A stretch of DNA of 7,994 nt, from the NCBI GenBank assembly GCA_012842035.1, contig DUTO01000102.1:1-7994 (forward strand), written 5' to 3'. This document shows, in pieces, positions 1 through 6,742 of this stretch; position 1 is the stretch's first letter, and each line of letters opens with the position of its first letter. This stretch comes from Clostridia bacterium. GTDB lineage: Bacteria > Bacillota > Peptococcia > DRI-13 > DTU073. A program made the translations under genes and the position numbers. The notes beneath the pieces are model-generated. The model made no database searches. It was not told the DNA's origin and worked only from the letters and a program-made list of their open reading frames with translations.

Positions 1-1058
1 GGGTTGATTTTGTCATTGAAGCACCTAAGCCTTTTTATGTCGAACCATTATTTACAAGAGACCCAGCTTTAATTACGGATGTACAAATTTTAATGGCGAT
101 GATGGCCTTAAAAGGTATTTATGGTGAATATGGCGTGCAAAGCATGAACCATGGTATTGGTTTTGCTACTGCCGCTATTGAGCTCTTACTGCCTACGTAT
201 GGCGAAGAGTTAGGGTTAAAGGGTAAAGTTTGTTCGTATTTTGCTCTGAATCCACATCCGACATTGATTCCGGCAATTGAAAGCGGCTTTGTGAAATCAA
301 TTCATTGCTTTGGCGGTGAATTAGGGATGGAAGAGTATGTTCAAGCTAGGTCCGACATCTTCTTTATCGGTCCTGACGGCACCATGCGTTCCAACAGAGC
401 CAATGCTCAGGTTGCTGGTCTTTATGCTATGGACATGTTTATTGGTGGCACTTTGCAAATTGATAAACATGGTAATAGTAGTACAGCTACAGCTAACAGA
501 ATAGCCGGTTTTGGCGGAGCTTGTAATATGGGTTGTGACGCCAAAGGACGTCGTCATTCTTCTGAAGCTTGGCTCAAGTGTGGTAGTGAATATGGTGTAC
601 AGGAAGAGCAGATTGGGCCTATGGTTAGAGGTAAGAAGTTAGTAGTACAAATGGTAGAAACTTTCGGAGATAAATTAGTACCGGCTTTTGTTGATGAATT
701 AGATGCTTTGAAATTACAAGAAAACGCAAATTTAGATCTACCTCCGGTAATGATTTATTCAGACGACCTTACTCATATTGTTACTGAAGAAGGAATTGCT
801 TACATGCACAAATGTTCCAATATGCAAGAAAAAATGGCCGCAATTAGAGCAGTAGCCGGTTATACCGATATTGGATTACAAGAAAATCCCAATGAAACAA
901 AAGCTCTACGGGAAAAAGGCATTGTTAAAACTCCTGCGGATTTAGGTATTGATTTAGCTAAAGCAAACAGGTCCTTGTTAGCCGCCAAAAATATTAAAGA
1001 CCTGGTTGACTGGTCCGGTGGTTTATATAACCCACCAGCAAGATTCAGAAACTGGTAA
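1..1058 (+). CDS. madA: Malonate decarboxylase alpha subunit, acetyl-S-ACP:malonate ACP transferase (5' end outside window)
   Basis: This enzyme exchanges the acetyl group on the carrier protein for malonate, giving malonyl-S-ACP and free acetate, the first step of each catalytic turn. The open frame runs from base 3 with no start before the window edge, so 351 C-terminal residues are visible; the family is about 550 residues, so roughly 200 are missing. ATG codons at 93 and 99 are internal, because the upstream in-frame residues (VDFVIEAPKPFYVEPLFTRD) continue family-like sequence. Family-typical stretches are NRIAGFGGACNMG followed by a GRRH motif, and the ending GGLYNPPARFRNW. Where I remember Pro and His or Ser in relatives (GGAPNMGH/S), this protein has two Cys (GGACNMGC); this is from memory only. 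The gene is followed 20 bases later by madE. The family call is firm; the biotin-dependent subtype rests on the neighbours. Confidence 0.95.
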   Translation, partial: VDFVIEAPKPFYVEPLFTRDPALITDVQILMAMMALKGIYGEYGVQSMNHGIGFATAAIELLLPTYGEELGLKGKVCSYFALNPHPTLIPAIESGFVKSIHCFGGELGMEEYVQARSDIFFIGPDGTMRSNRANAQVAGLYAMDMFIGGTLQIDKHGNSSTATANRIAGFGGACNMGCDAKGRRHSSEAWLKCGSEYGVQEEQIGPMVRGKKLVVQMVETFGDKLVPAFVDELDALKLQENANLDLPPVMIYSDDLTHIVTEEGIAYMHKCSNMQEKMAAIRAVAGYTDIGLQENPNETKALREKGIVKTPADLGIDLAKANRSLLAAKNIKDLVDWSGGLYNPPARFRNW

Positions 1059-1078
1059 AAGAAAAGGAGGGATGTATT

Positions 1079-1414
1079 GTGGCATTACATGAAATGAATT
1101 TTGAATTTAAAGTAGATAACCCTAAATCTATTAATAAAGAATGGTCTCATTTAGGGGTTGTTGGCTCAGGAGACATGGAAGTTTTGATGGAGAAAAAAGA
1201 CTTTGATGGTGCGACAAAAGTAAAAGTAGTTACTCCTGTTACAGGATTTGACAAAGTTTGGGGAATGGTTTTGGAGAAGTTCGTTAACGAAAGCAGTCTA
1301 GGAGATGTTTATCTGGAAATAAACGACAATAATGCAACCCCAATTATTGTTTCTTTAAGACTGCGCCAGGCTTTAGCAGAAGCTAATAATAGTGAAACGG
1401 GGGGTGCAAATTAA
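1079..1414 (+). CDS. madE: Malonate decarboxylase acyl carrier protein (delta subunit; MdcC/MadE)
   Basis: This is a small soluble carrier protein of 111 residues that holds the acyl group as a thioester on a 2'-(5''-phosphoribosyl)-3'-dephospho-CoA arm, not on phosphopantetheine. The family signature VGSGDMEVL is present at residues 28-36, and Ser30 (codon TCA at 1166-1168) is the expected attachment site. The C-terminal half (TPVTGFDKVW, then DNNATPIIVSLRLRQALAEA) also resembles MdcC. The start is GTG at 1079, set by a strong AGGAGG at 1065-1070 with 8 bases of spacing; the ATG at 1072 is out of frame. The stop codon TAA shares one base with the ATG of madC (TAATG), suggesting translational coupling. 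Slightly longer than the roughly 99 residues I recall for Klebsiella MdcC. Confidence 0.95.
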   Translation: MALHEMNFEFKVDNPKSINKEWSHLGVVGSGDMEVLMEKKDFDGATKVKVVTPVTGFDKVWGMVLEKFVNESSLGDVYLEINDNNATPIIVSLRLRQALAEANNSETGGAN

Positions 1415-2376
1415 TGTCTGCTTGGAAGGACGTACAAAAATTAAGTTTTACAGATGCCAGTGCTCGCGAAAGAGCTTTGGGAATCGTAGACGAAGATACT
1501 TTTACGGAATTCGTGGGTCCCAGAAATAAAATGTCTAGCCCGCATTTGCCTATTTTGGGAGAAGCGATTGAGTTTGATGATGGTATTGTTACGGGAGTAG
1601 GCTTAGTGGGGAAAAGACCTGTTTTTGTAATTTCACAAGAAGGAAACTTTATTGGCGGTTCTGTTGGTGAAGTTGGCGGTGCAAAAATGGTCAATACTAT
1701 TAGGTTAGCTTTAAAAGCTTACGAAGATGTCAAAGAAAAATATCCTGATTCTTATGAAGAGAGACTACCGGCTGTAGTGATCTCTTTTGAAACAGGTGGT
1801 GTAAGACTTCATGAAGCTAACGCCGGTTTGTTAGCCCATGCTGAGGTAATGGATCAAATCCAAAACGCAAGAGGCAAAATACCTGTTATTACTGTCATCG
1901 GCAGTAAAGTAGGTTGTTTTGGTGGAATGGGTTTTGTTGCTGCCGCAACGGATATTATTGTCATGAATGAAGAAGGAAGATTAGGCTTAACTGGTCCTGA
2001 GGTTATTGAACAAGAAATGGGGAAAGATGAATTTGATGCCGGTAATAAAGCTTTAGTCTTTAGAACTACCGGTGGTAAGCACAAGTATATTATGCAAGAT
2101 TGTAATTTCTTAGTAGCCAACAAGGTTGCAGCATTTAGAGAACAATTAGAGGAAATTATGGAAATACCATTTGCCGAAGTTGAAAACTATCGTCGTATTG
2201 GTTCTTTGAAGTTAGTAGAAGAACAGTTTGAACTTGTAAAATTAGCTGCTGAATTACAACCAAAAGACTCTAAAGAAATGTGGAAGTATTATGGTAATGA
2301 AGACCCAGACCAGTTAAATGAATTACCTTTTGAAGAATTCTTAAAGAATGCAAAGCGTAGAGAAAGAAATTGTTAG
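1414..2376 (+). CDS. madC: Malonyl-S-ACP:biotin-protein carboxyltransferase, beta-type subunit (MadC/MdcD)
   Basis: This is a soluble subunit of the carboxyltransferase that, in the biotin-dependent system, moves the carboxyl group of malonyl-S-ACP to biotin on MadF and leaves acetyl-S-ACP. It is 320 residues with the crotonase/carboxyltransferase fold expected of the MdcD family. Visible family motifs are GGSVGEVGGAK at 81-91, ETGGVRLHEAN at 126-136, GCFGGMGF at 167-174 (an oxyanion-hole-type Gly-rich loop) and GLTGPEVIEQE at 191-201. The start is ATG 1414, overlapping the madE stop by one base; a G-rich site (GGGGGGTG at 1399-1406) lies 7 bases upstream. It resembles the beta half of acetyl-CoA carboxylase carboxyltransferase and should work as a pair with MadD. 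The biotin acceptor role is inferred from the adjacent madF; in biotin-free relatives the same fold decarboxylates directly. Confidence 0.93.
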   Translation: MSAWKDVQKLSFTDASARERALGIVDEDTFTEFVGPRNKMSSPHLPILGEAIEFDDGIVTGVGLVGKRPVFVISQEGNFIGGSVGEVGGAKMVNTIRLALKAYEDVKEKYPDSYEERLPAVVISFETGGVRLHEANAGLLAHAEVMDQIQNARGKIPVITVIGSKVGCFGGMGFVAAATDIIVMNEEGRLGLTGPEVIEQEMGKDEFDAGNKALVFRTTGGKHKYIMQDCNFLVANKVAAFREQLEEIMEIPFAEVENYRRIGSLKLVEEQFELVKLAAELQPKDSKEMWKYYGNEDPDQLNELPFEEFLKNAKRRERNC

Positions 2377-2395
2377 TATAAGAAAACGTGAAAGC

Positions 2396-2403
2396 AAAGG
2401 GGG
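2396..2403 (+). promoter_or_regulatory. Ribosome binding site deciding the madD start
   Basis: The purine run AAAGGGGG directly abuts the ATG at 2404, leaving no spacing, but lies 9 bases before an in-frame TTG at 2413. This favours TTG as the working start. The next in-frame ATG (2428) is 24 bases away, too far. Confidence 0.65.
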
Positions 2404-2412
2404 ATGAAAAAA

Positions 2413-3297
2413 TTGGGTATAGAAACAATGATCGGTAGAGGCAGAGATGCCATCGAGATGATTTTTGATCAAGGTTCTGTGCAGGAGAACGTAGTTGAGC
2501 AATACGAGTTCGATGCGGAAATAGGACCCGGTGCCGTGGTCGGCACAGCAAAACTTGAAGATGAAACGGTAACTTTTATTGCTAGTGATGCTCAAGCAAT
2601 CAACCCACGTTTTAATGTTGTTTACTTTGGGGTTATTGGCATGGAAGAGGCCTATAAAATGGCTTTAGCCGTATATCGGACCATGGAAGTAGATAAGGAT
2701 AAGCCTTTAGAAGAAAAAAGACCTATTGTCTTGATTGTCGATACACCCGGAAATGGACCCGGAAAAATTGAAGAAATTATCGGGATGAACAAGGCTACAG
2801 GTGCTTATCAGTTAGCTTTAGCTGAAGCACGTAAAATCGGACATCCTATTGTAGCTATGGTTATCGGACGTGCTATTAGTGGTGCTTTCTTATGCCATGG
2901 TTTACAGGCAGACAATATCCTTTCTTTAGCTCAAGATTATGGCACAATGATTCACGTGATGCCTTTAACCAGTATTTCGCGGATTACTAAATTAGATATT
3001 GAGCGCTTAGAGGAATTGTCTAAAGGTAATCCAATCTTTGCTGCCGGTGTTAACTTCTTCTATAGATTAGGTGGTGTAGAAGAAATAGTGGAAAACCCGG
3101 AAGCTATGAGACCTTTAATTAGGAAACATATTGATTCAGTAAGAGAATTAAAGGTATCCGGTCAAGCCGAAAAACTAGGTCCTTGGGGACGTGGTTTGCT
3201 TGGTGACGAACGTGGTGGCAGAGTTTTGCGGAAAAAAGTTATTGAATTAATGGATGCTCAGTATGAAGATATTGCTGAAAAATATTTAACTGTTTAG
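2413..3297 (+). CDS. madD: Malonyl-S-ACP:biotin-protein carboxyltransferase, gamma-type subunit (MadD/MdcE)
   Basis: This is the second carboxyltransferase subunit, partner of MadC, related to the alpha half of acetyl-CoA carboxylase carboxyltransferase. It has 294 residues from TTG 2413, or 297 if ATG 2404 were used; the TTG is chosen for ribosome-binding-site spacing. Family motifs, numbered from the TTG, are DTPGNGPGKIEEIIGMN at 110-126 and GRAISGAFLCHGLQA at 152-166, the latter matching the GRA.SG.F..HGLQA block of MdcE that supplies a Gly-rich active-site loop. No signal peptide or membrane segment is seen, consistent with a soluble complex. It is longer than the roughly 266 residues I recall for Klebsiella MdcE, the extra length being at the C-terminus (KLGPWGRGLLGDERGGRVLR region). 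It follows madC after 36 bases and precedes madH after 11. Confidence 0.92.
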   Translation: MGIETMIGRGRDAIEMIFDQGSVQENVVEQYEFDAEIGPGAVVGTAKLEDETVTFIASDAQAINPRFNVVYFGVIGMEEAYKMALAVYRTMEVDKDKPLEEKRPIVLIVDTPGNGPGKIEEIIGMNKATGAYQLALAEARKIGHPIVAMVIGRAISGAFLCHGLQADNILSLAQDYGTMIHVMPLTSISRITKLDIERLEELSKGNPIFAAGVNFFYRLGGVEEIVENPEAMRPLIRKHIDSVRELKVSGQAEKLGPWGRGLLGDERGGRVLRKKVIELMDAQYEDIAEKYLTV

Positions 3298-3300
3298 GAG
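3296..3300 (+). promoter_or_regulatory. Ribosome binding site deciding the madH start
   Basis: AGGAG overlaps the TAG stop of madD. An upstream in-frame GTG (3300) overlaps this site and an ATG at 3303 is only 2 bases away, whereas ATG 3309 sits 8 bases downstream. ATG 3309 is therefore the likely start. Confidence 0.65.
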
Positions 3301-3308
3301 TGATGGGA

Positions 3309-4409
3309 ATGAAGGACTTCTTAGATAACTTAAAAGTAATGGTAGAAGAATTTGGTGGTGCTCCTACAATTGAGGAAATGCCGCACAGAAGTTTAATTGA
3401 TAAAGGAATCAATGGACCAACGGCTGCTCATGTTATCGAAGAAGTCCACTCTCCCTTAAATTTAGCTTATCTAACCTTTACCACTGGTTCCTCTGCTTTC
3501 CAAAACATAGTCGGGATAACTCATCCGGAAATGGAACGCAGAGTGGAGGCTACCAAGGAGGCTTTAAAGAGAGCGGGAGTAAAATCAAATGATAAGCTTT
3601 TATTTACTTATCCTCCCTTAGTGAATGTTTTTTCTAAAGCCGGCTTAGATGCCTATGATGTCCAATGGAGTTTCTTACGTCGCTCTAGTCGAGATGCTTT
3701 TTTAGCTGCTCTATATGAAGAAAAACCTGATGTAATTATTGGTGAGTCCTCTTTTTTGAGAGCTTCACTGGAAGATGCCAAAGCAATGGGTATTGTTTCT
3801 TATTTGCCTCAAGAGAGAATCATTATTACAGCCGGAACTCCTTTGGACCTTGATTTGTTACAAACTGCTGAGGAAACGATTTCCGCTAAGGTACATGACT
3901 TATATGGTTGTCAGGAGTTTGGTTGGCTATTGCTTGATGGAGTGCCTTTACGCACTGACCTCACTTTACTTAAATCCACAGTAGAAGATAAAGGTTATTT
4001 TGAAGTTGTTGTGGGAGGACTGCCGACAGGTGACAGTTTCCCTGTTGCTGAGTCCGGTCATGTTTGTAATCCGGAAGGAAAAGTTATTACCTATCGTCGG
4101 AAAAGAACTTATCCGGAATATGAGGTTTTTGTGCGGGAGGCAACCCTTTCTTTTCCTGGTACGGTGGGCAGAGTAGCGCGGTCAATTTTAAGAATTAAAG
4201 GAAGGGTAGTCAAGGTAGCTCCTGATATTAAAGTTTCGGCACCATATACGGTATTAGAATTAAGACCGGCCTTAGGGAATCCGGATAATAACGAAGGGTT
4301 CGTAATTAAAGGGCCTGAAAAGACAGCGCTTTTTGATGACTTGGTAAAGGCTCAGTTAGACTATCAACAGTCCAGCAAAACTGACCCGACCTGGAGGAAA
4401 GAAAGGTAA
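3309..4409 (+). CDS. madH: Adenylate-forming ligase, probable acetate:[deacetyl-ACP-SH] ligase (MadH-type)
   Basis: The proposed role is ATP-dependent acetylation of the thiol on holo-MadE, which primes the decarboxylase and rescues it after thioester hydrolysis (activity EC 6.2.1.35, known from M. rubra). The 366-residue product (from ATG 3309) looks like the adenylate-forming family close to phenylacetate-CoA ligase and LuxE-type synthetases. LTFTTGSS at 55-62 fits the Ser/Thr/Gly-rich phosphate loop, ITAGTPL at 173-179 a central motif, and YGCQEFGW at 199-206 the YGxxE adenylate-binding motif. A KGR at about 295-300 may mark the hinge. It is shorter than typical PaaK proteins (about 430). 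The position between madD and madK matches M. rubra madH. The superfamily call is good; the acetate/ACP substrate is inferred from context. No mdcH-like malonyl-CoA:ACP acyltransferase is seen in the window. Confidence 0.8.
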   Translation: MKDFLDNLKVMVEEFGGAPTIEEMPHRSLIDKGINGPTAAHVIEEVHSPLNLAYLTFTTGSSAFQNIVGITHPEMERRVEATKEALKRAGVKSNDKLLFTYPPLVNVFSKAGLDAYDVQWSFLRRSSRDAFLAALYEEKPDVIIGESSFLRASLEDAKAMGIVSYLPQERIIITAGTPLDLDLLQTAEETISAKVHDLYGCQEFGWLLLDGVPLRTDLTLLKSTVEDKGYFEVVVGGLPTGDSFPVAESGHVCNPEGKVITYRRKRTYPEYEVFVREATLSFPGTVGRVARSILRIKGRVVKVAPDIKVSAPYTVLELRPALGNPDNNEGFVIKGPEKTALFDDLVKAQLDYQQSSKTDPTWRKER

Positions 4410-4411
4410 AA

Positions 4412-5095
4412 ATGATTATTAAAAGGCACTATCTAGTGGACATAACGGAGAAAGGGCGCCTAAGCGCTTATGAACAGCTTAAAACTTATGACCCTAGTAA
4501 GACGAACCATTTAGTAAAAACCCTTATTTTAGAAGGGTATGATGGTATCCAGGTGCCGGGTATTATGAGGCGTGTAGAAGGCACTGCGTTTAAAGGAATG
4601 GTGGCTGTAGGCTTTTCTTCGCCTTATAGATATGGAAAGGGGCAGGGCAGGTTAAGGGTACCGGCATTTGTTCCTAAAGAGGAAATAGTAAAAACAATTA
4701 CTCCTTATCAGGTTTTAGAAAAACCCATTTCCGGTAGAACTTCTTGTTTAAAAGCTTTACAAGAAGTAAACGAGCTGGCTAAAAATTTGAATATAAACTT
4801 AGGGGTTTGGGGTTCTTCCGGTTTAGAAGTGTATACGGGATTACCTTATACTGATAAGGATTCAGATTTAGATTTGTTAATCAGGGGGCAAGACTTTAAG
4901 GTTATTGAAGAATTCTACTTTTCCTTATTAGCCATAAGCAAAAAATATGGTTGTCAAATTGATCCGGAATTAGATCTGCCTAATGGCTATGGAGTAAAGC
5001 TTGCTGAGCTTTTCATGCATACAACGGATGTTTTAGGGAAAAGTATGAAAGGGGTAAATTTAATCCCCAAAAAAACTATTTTAGAAATGCTTTAA
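4412..5095 (+). CDS. madK: Phosphoribosyl-dephospho-CoA transferase / malonate decarboxylase holo-ACP synthase (MadK/MdcG)
   Basis: This enzyme attaches the phosphoribosyl-dephospho-CoA arm to the serine of MadE, using the triphosphoribosyl precursor made by MdcB and releasing pyrophosphate. The 227-residue product carries a nucleotidyltransferase signature: GSSGLEVYTG at 134-143 followed by DSDLDLL at 150-156, where Asp152 and Asp154 are the likely metal ligands. The N-terminal half has MdcG-like features (VPGIMRR at 48-54, VAVGFSSPYR at 64-73, then ITPYQVL). It starts 2 bases after the madH stop; ribosome-binding candidates are GGAGG at 4393-4397 (14 bases away, long) and AAAGG at 4402-4406 (5 bases away). 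The MdcG family is about 200-210 residues, so this one is slightly long. The family is closely related in function to CitX, but the fold signature here is MdcG-like. Confidence 0.9.
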   Translation: MIIKRHYLVDITEKGRLSAYEQLKTYDPSKTNHLVKTLILEGYDGIQVPGIMRRVEGTAFKGMVAVGFSSPYRYGKGQGRLRVPAFVPKEEIVKTITPYQVLEKPISGRTSCLKALQEVNELAKNLNINLGVWGSSGLEVYTGLPYTDKDSDLDLLIRGQDFKVIEEFYFSLLAISKKYGCQIDPELDLPNGYGVKLAELFMHTTDVLGKSMKGVNLIPKKTILEML

Positions 5096-5143
5096 AATTA
5101 AAGCATAAATATCAAAAAAAATTATTAAAGGAGGAAAAATGTT

Positions 5144-5353
5144 ATGGAAATTAAATCTCGTGTTCCCGGAAAGGTACTGGAAGTGAAGGTAAGTGAAGGT
5201 GATTCTGTTAAGCAGAAAGATGTAGTACTTGTGCTCGAAGCTATGAAAATGAAGCAGCCTGTTGCTGCACCTCAAGACGGTGTAATTAAGGAAATTAAAG
5301 TAGCAGCCGGAGATAGAGTTAGCCAGGGTACCGTAATGATTATCATGGAATAG
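5144..5353 (+). CDS. madF: Biotin carboxyl carrier protein of malonate decarboxylase (MadF), minimal biotinyl domain
   Basis: This carries the carboxyl group as N-carboxybiotin from the MadC/MadD transferase to the membrane decarboxylase MadB. The protein is only 69 residues, essentially one biotinyl domain: an opening PGKVLEVKVSEGD turn, the EAMKM biotinylation motif at 32-36 with Lys35 (codon AAA at 5246-5248) as the attachment site, and the closing half APQDGVIKEIKVAAGD. No Ala/Pro-rich linker or partner-binding N-terminal region of the kind seen in many decarboxylase carriers is present. ATG 5144 is supported by AAAGGAGG at 5127-5134, 9 bases upstream; the ATG at 5139 is out of frame. Its presence is the main sequence evidence that this is the biotin-dependent, not the biotin-free, malonate decarboxylase. 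Confidence 0.95.
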   Translation: MEIKSRVPGKVLEVKVSEGDSVKQKDVVLVLEAMKMKQPVAAPQDGVIKEIKVAAGDRVSQGTVMIIME

Positions 5354-5386
5354 TAAGGTTAATTGATTTTTTAAGGTTTTTAAGGT
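5354..5386 (+). repeat. Short phased repeat TAAGGT (three copies) between madF and madL
   Basis: TAAGGT occurs at 5354-5359, 5372-5377 and 5381-5386; the last two are part of a tandem 9-base unit TTTTTAAGG (5368-5376 and 5377-5385). The offsets are 18 and 9 bases. It could be chance in AT-rich spacer DNA or a binding element; no function is claimed. Confidence 0.4.
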
Positions 5387-5428
5387 GGGTAGTACAAAAG
5401 AAACCGGTTAAGTTACTGCCCACTTTCT
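5382..5428 (+). terminator. Long-stem hairpin between madF and madL; possible attenuator or RNA-processing site
   Basis: GTGGGTAGTA (5385-5394) pairs with TACTGCCCAC (5414-5423) over 10 positions with one U-G wobble, and AAG/TTT (5382-5384 with 5424-5426) extends this to about 13 pairs with a second wobble. The 19-base loop contains the palindrome AACCGGTT (5402-5409). Downstream is only a broken T-rich run (TTTCTCT), so it would be a weak terminator. It separates the soluble enzyme genes from the transporter genes and could partly end transcription or set mRNA processing and stability. Confidence 0.5.
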
Positions 5429-5464
5429 CTCCAATTTAAAAAATTATGTGGAGGTGTATTAGGT

Positions 5465-5860
5465 ATGGCGATATATGGATTAGTATTATTGTCCGCATGT
5501 ATGTTTGCCGGTGTTTTGTTCGGTGACCTTTTAGGTGTCGCTGTTGGCGTTGAGGCTAACGTTGGCGGTGTTGGTTTTGCAATGTTATTCTTAATTGTTA
5601 TTTCTGATTATTTGTTAGAACGGGACTTGTTGTCTGAGAAGGCTCAGTCCGGAATAAACTTTTGGGGTATGCTTTATATTCCGGTAGTAGTAGCAATGAC
5701 AGCTAGACAAAATGTTGTGGCTGCAGTAAGTGGTGGTCCGATGGCAATTTTAGCGGGCGTCTTGTCTGTAGTGGTCGCCTTTGCTTTTATTCCTATCCTT
5801 GGTAAAATAGGCGAACCGGGAGTTCCTTTGCCCGATAAAACAGAAGAGAAGGAGGTATAA
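5465..5860 (+). CDS. madL: Malonate transporter, MadL subunit
   Basis: This is the small subunit of the two-component MadL/MadM malonate importer, thought to be a Na+-coupled symporter in M. rubra. The 131-residue product is very hydrophobic, with about four membrane segments: roughly residues 3-29, 34-50, 66-84 and 92-113. It ends in a charged tail (PDKTEEKEV) likely exposed to the aqueous phase. Recognition is by size, hydrophobic pattern, the segment GDLLGVAVGVEANVGGVGFA and adjacency to madM. The start ATG 5465 has GGAGGTG at 5450-5456, 8 bases upstream. madM follows after 5 bases, so the pair should be made together. The transported ion cannot be read from sequence. Confidence 0.9.
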   Translation: MAIYGLVLLSACMFAGVLFGDLLGVAVGVEANVGGVGFAMLFLIVISDYLLERDLLSEKAQSGINFWGMLYIPVVVAMTARQNVVAAVSGGPMAILAGVLSVVVAFAFIPILGKIGEPGVPLPDKTEEKEV

Positions 5861-5865
5861 GCCAG

Positions 5866-6633
5866 ATGGTAAAAGAAATGATTCTTAATATTTTTGTTGA
5901 AAATGGTCTGGTTATGGCATTTTTAATTGTTGGTGTTGTTATGTATGTTGCCGGTCTGATTTCTAAGCTTACGAATAAGAGAATCGCCGGTTCAGCCATA
6001 GCCATTTTAATCGGTTTAGTCTTGGCGTATGTTGGCGGTATAGCCTCCGGGGAAGGGGCAGGCGGTTTATCTAAGATTCCTTTGTTTTCAGGACTAGGGG
6101 TTATGGGTGGCTCGATGCTACGGGACTATTGTATTATTTCTACAGCCTTTGGGGCTCGTTTGTCTGAAATTAAAAATGCCGGTTTAGCCGGTATCATCTC
6201 CTTATTTATGGGTGTTATCTCTGCCTTTGTTGTTGGGGCAGTTTTGGCTTTACTGTTTGGTTATAACGATACTGTAAGTGTGGCCACAATTGGGGCCGGC
6301 GCCGTAACCTTTATTGTTGGTCCGGTTACCGGGGCAGCTATCGGAGCCAGTTCTGAGGTTATTGCTTTAAGTATTGCTGCCGGTGTAGTGAAATCAATTT
6401 TAGTAATGATTTTGACACCTTTTGTAGCTAATATTGTAGGTTTGAATAATCCTAAGGCAGCCATGATTTATGGTGGCTTAATGGGTACAACTAGTGGCAC
6501 GGCTGCCGGTTTAGCTGCTACTGATGAAAGATTAGTTCCTTATGGAGCGATGACCGCTACTTTTTATACAGGCTTAGGTTGTCTGATGTGTCCCTCTGTA
6601 TTGTATTTAGCTACTAAAGCTATTCTTGGCTAA
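5866..6633 (+). CDS. madM: Malonate transporter, MadM subunit
   Basis: This is the large subunit of the MadL/MadM malonate importer in the cytoplasmic membrane. The 255-residue product has the size I expect for MadM and shows several hydrophobic stretches: about 14-32, 40-59, 72-84, 104-132, 137-160, 165-192, 197-216 and 226-250. Small-residue-rich loops between them (GPVTGAAIGASSE at 152-164 and GLMGTTSGTAAGLAATDE at 204-221) are good candidates for substrate or ion binding. The N-terminal membrane segments double as targeting signal; no cleaved signal peptide is evident. ATG 5866 is preceded by AAGGAGGT at 5849-5856, 9 bases upstream, lying inside the end of madL, so translation is probably coupled. 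A strong hairpin follows the gene. Confidence 0.92.
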   Translation: MVKEMILNIFVENGLVMAFLIVGVVMYVAGLISKLTNKRIAGSAIAILIGLVLAYVGGIASGEGAGGLSKIPLFSGLGVMGGSMLRDYCIISTAFGARLSEIKNAGLAGIISLFMGVISAFVVGAVLALLFGYNDTVSVATIGAGAVTFIVGPVTGAAIGASSEVIALSIAAGVVKSILVMILTPFVANIVGLNNPKAAMIYGGLMGTTSGTAAGLAATDERLVPYGAMTATFYTGLGCLMCPSVLYLATKAILG

Positions 6634-6672
6634 ACTAAACTCATTATTTAGGGATAAAAGAATGTTTTAAAT

Positions 6673-6710
6673 AGAGGGAGTTGTAATAATTATGATGCAA
6701 CTCCCTCTTT
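6673..6710 (+). terminator. Hairpin after madM, probable intrinsic terminator
   Basis: AGAGGGAGTTG (6673-6683) pairs perfectly over 11 bases with CAACTCCCTCT (6698-6708), leaving a loop of about 12-14 AT-rich bases. The T-tract is short (TTT at 6708-6710, then ACAAT), so termination may be partial, which would let some transcription reach mdcB. It marks the end of the core madA-madM unit. Confidence 0.65.
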
Positions 6711-6729
6711 ACAATCATAATTGATTTTT

Positions 6730-6735
6730 AGGGGG
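6730..6735 (+). promoter_or_regulatory. Ribosome binding site supporting the TTG start of mdcB
   Basis: AGGGGG lies 7 bases before TTG 6743. The nearby ATG at 6738 is in another frame and hits a stop after five codons, so the TTG is the only start well placed for this site. Confidence 0.65.
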
Positions 6736-6742
6736 AAATGTC

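Noticed and set aside
93..1058. madA starting at ATG 93
   Set aside because: The reading frame is open to base 3 and its residues match family sequence, so the gene begins before the window.
1383..2595. Several minus-strand open frames opposite madC and madD
   Set aside because: They lie entirely opposite well-supported genes, have no family resemblance, and read as low-complexity antisense of conserved motifs.
3775..3984. A 69-codon plus-strand frame inside madH
   Set aside because: It is out of frame within a continuous conserved gene and has no recognisable features.
5081..5275. Minus-strand frame opposite the start of madF
   Set aside because: It is opposite the biotinyl domain and its AT-rich leader, with no family match.
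5363..5398. Internal promoter before madL (TTGATT at 5363 with TACAAA at 5393)
   Set aside because: The spacer is 24 bases and both boxes are only 4/6 matches.
6661..6742. Promoter for mdcB (TATGAT at 6691-6696, or TTGTAA at 6681 with TACAAT at 6710)
   Set aside because: TATGAT has only a poor -35 match and lies inside the hairpin loop; the second pair has a 23-base spacer, too long.
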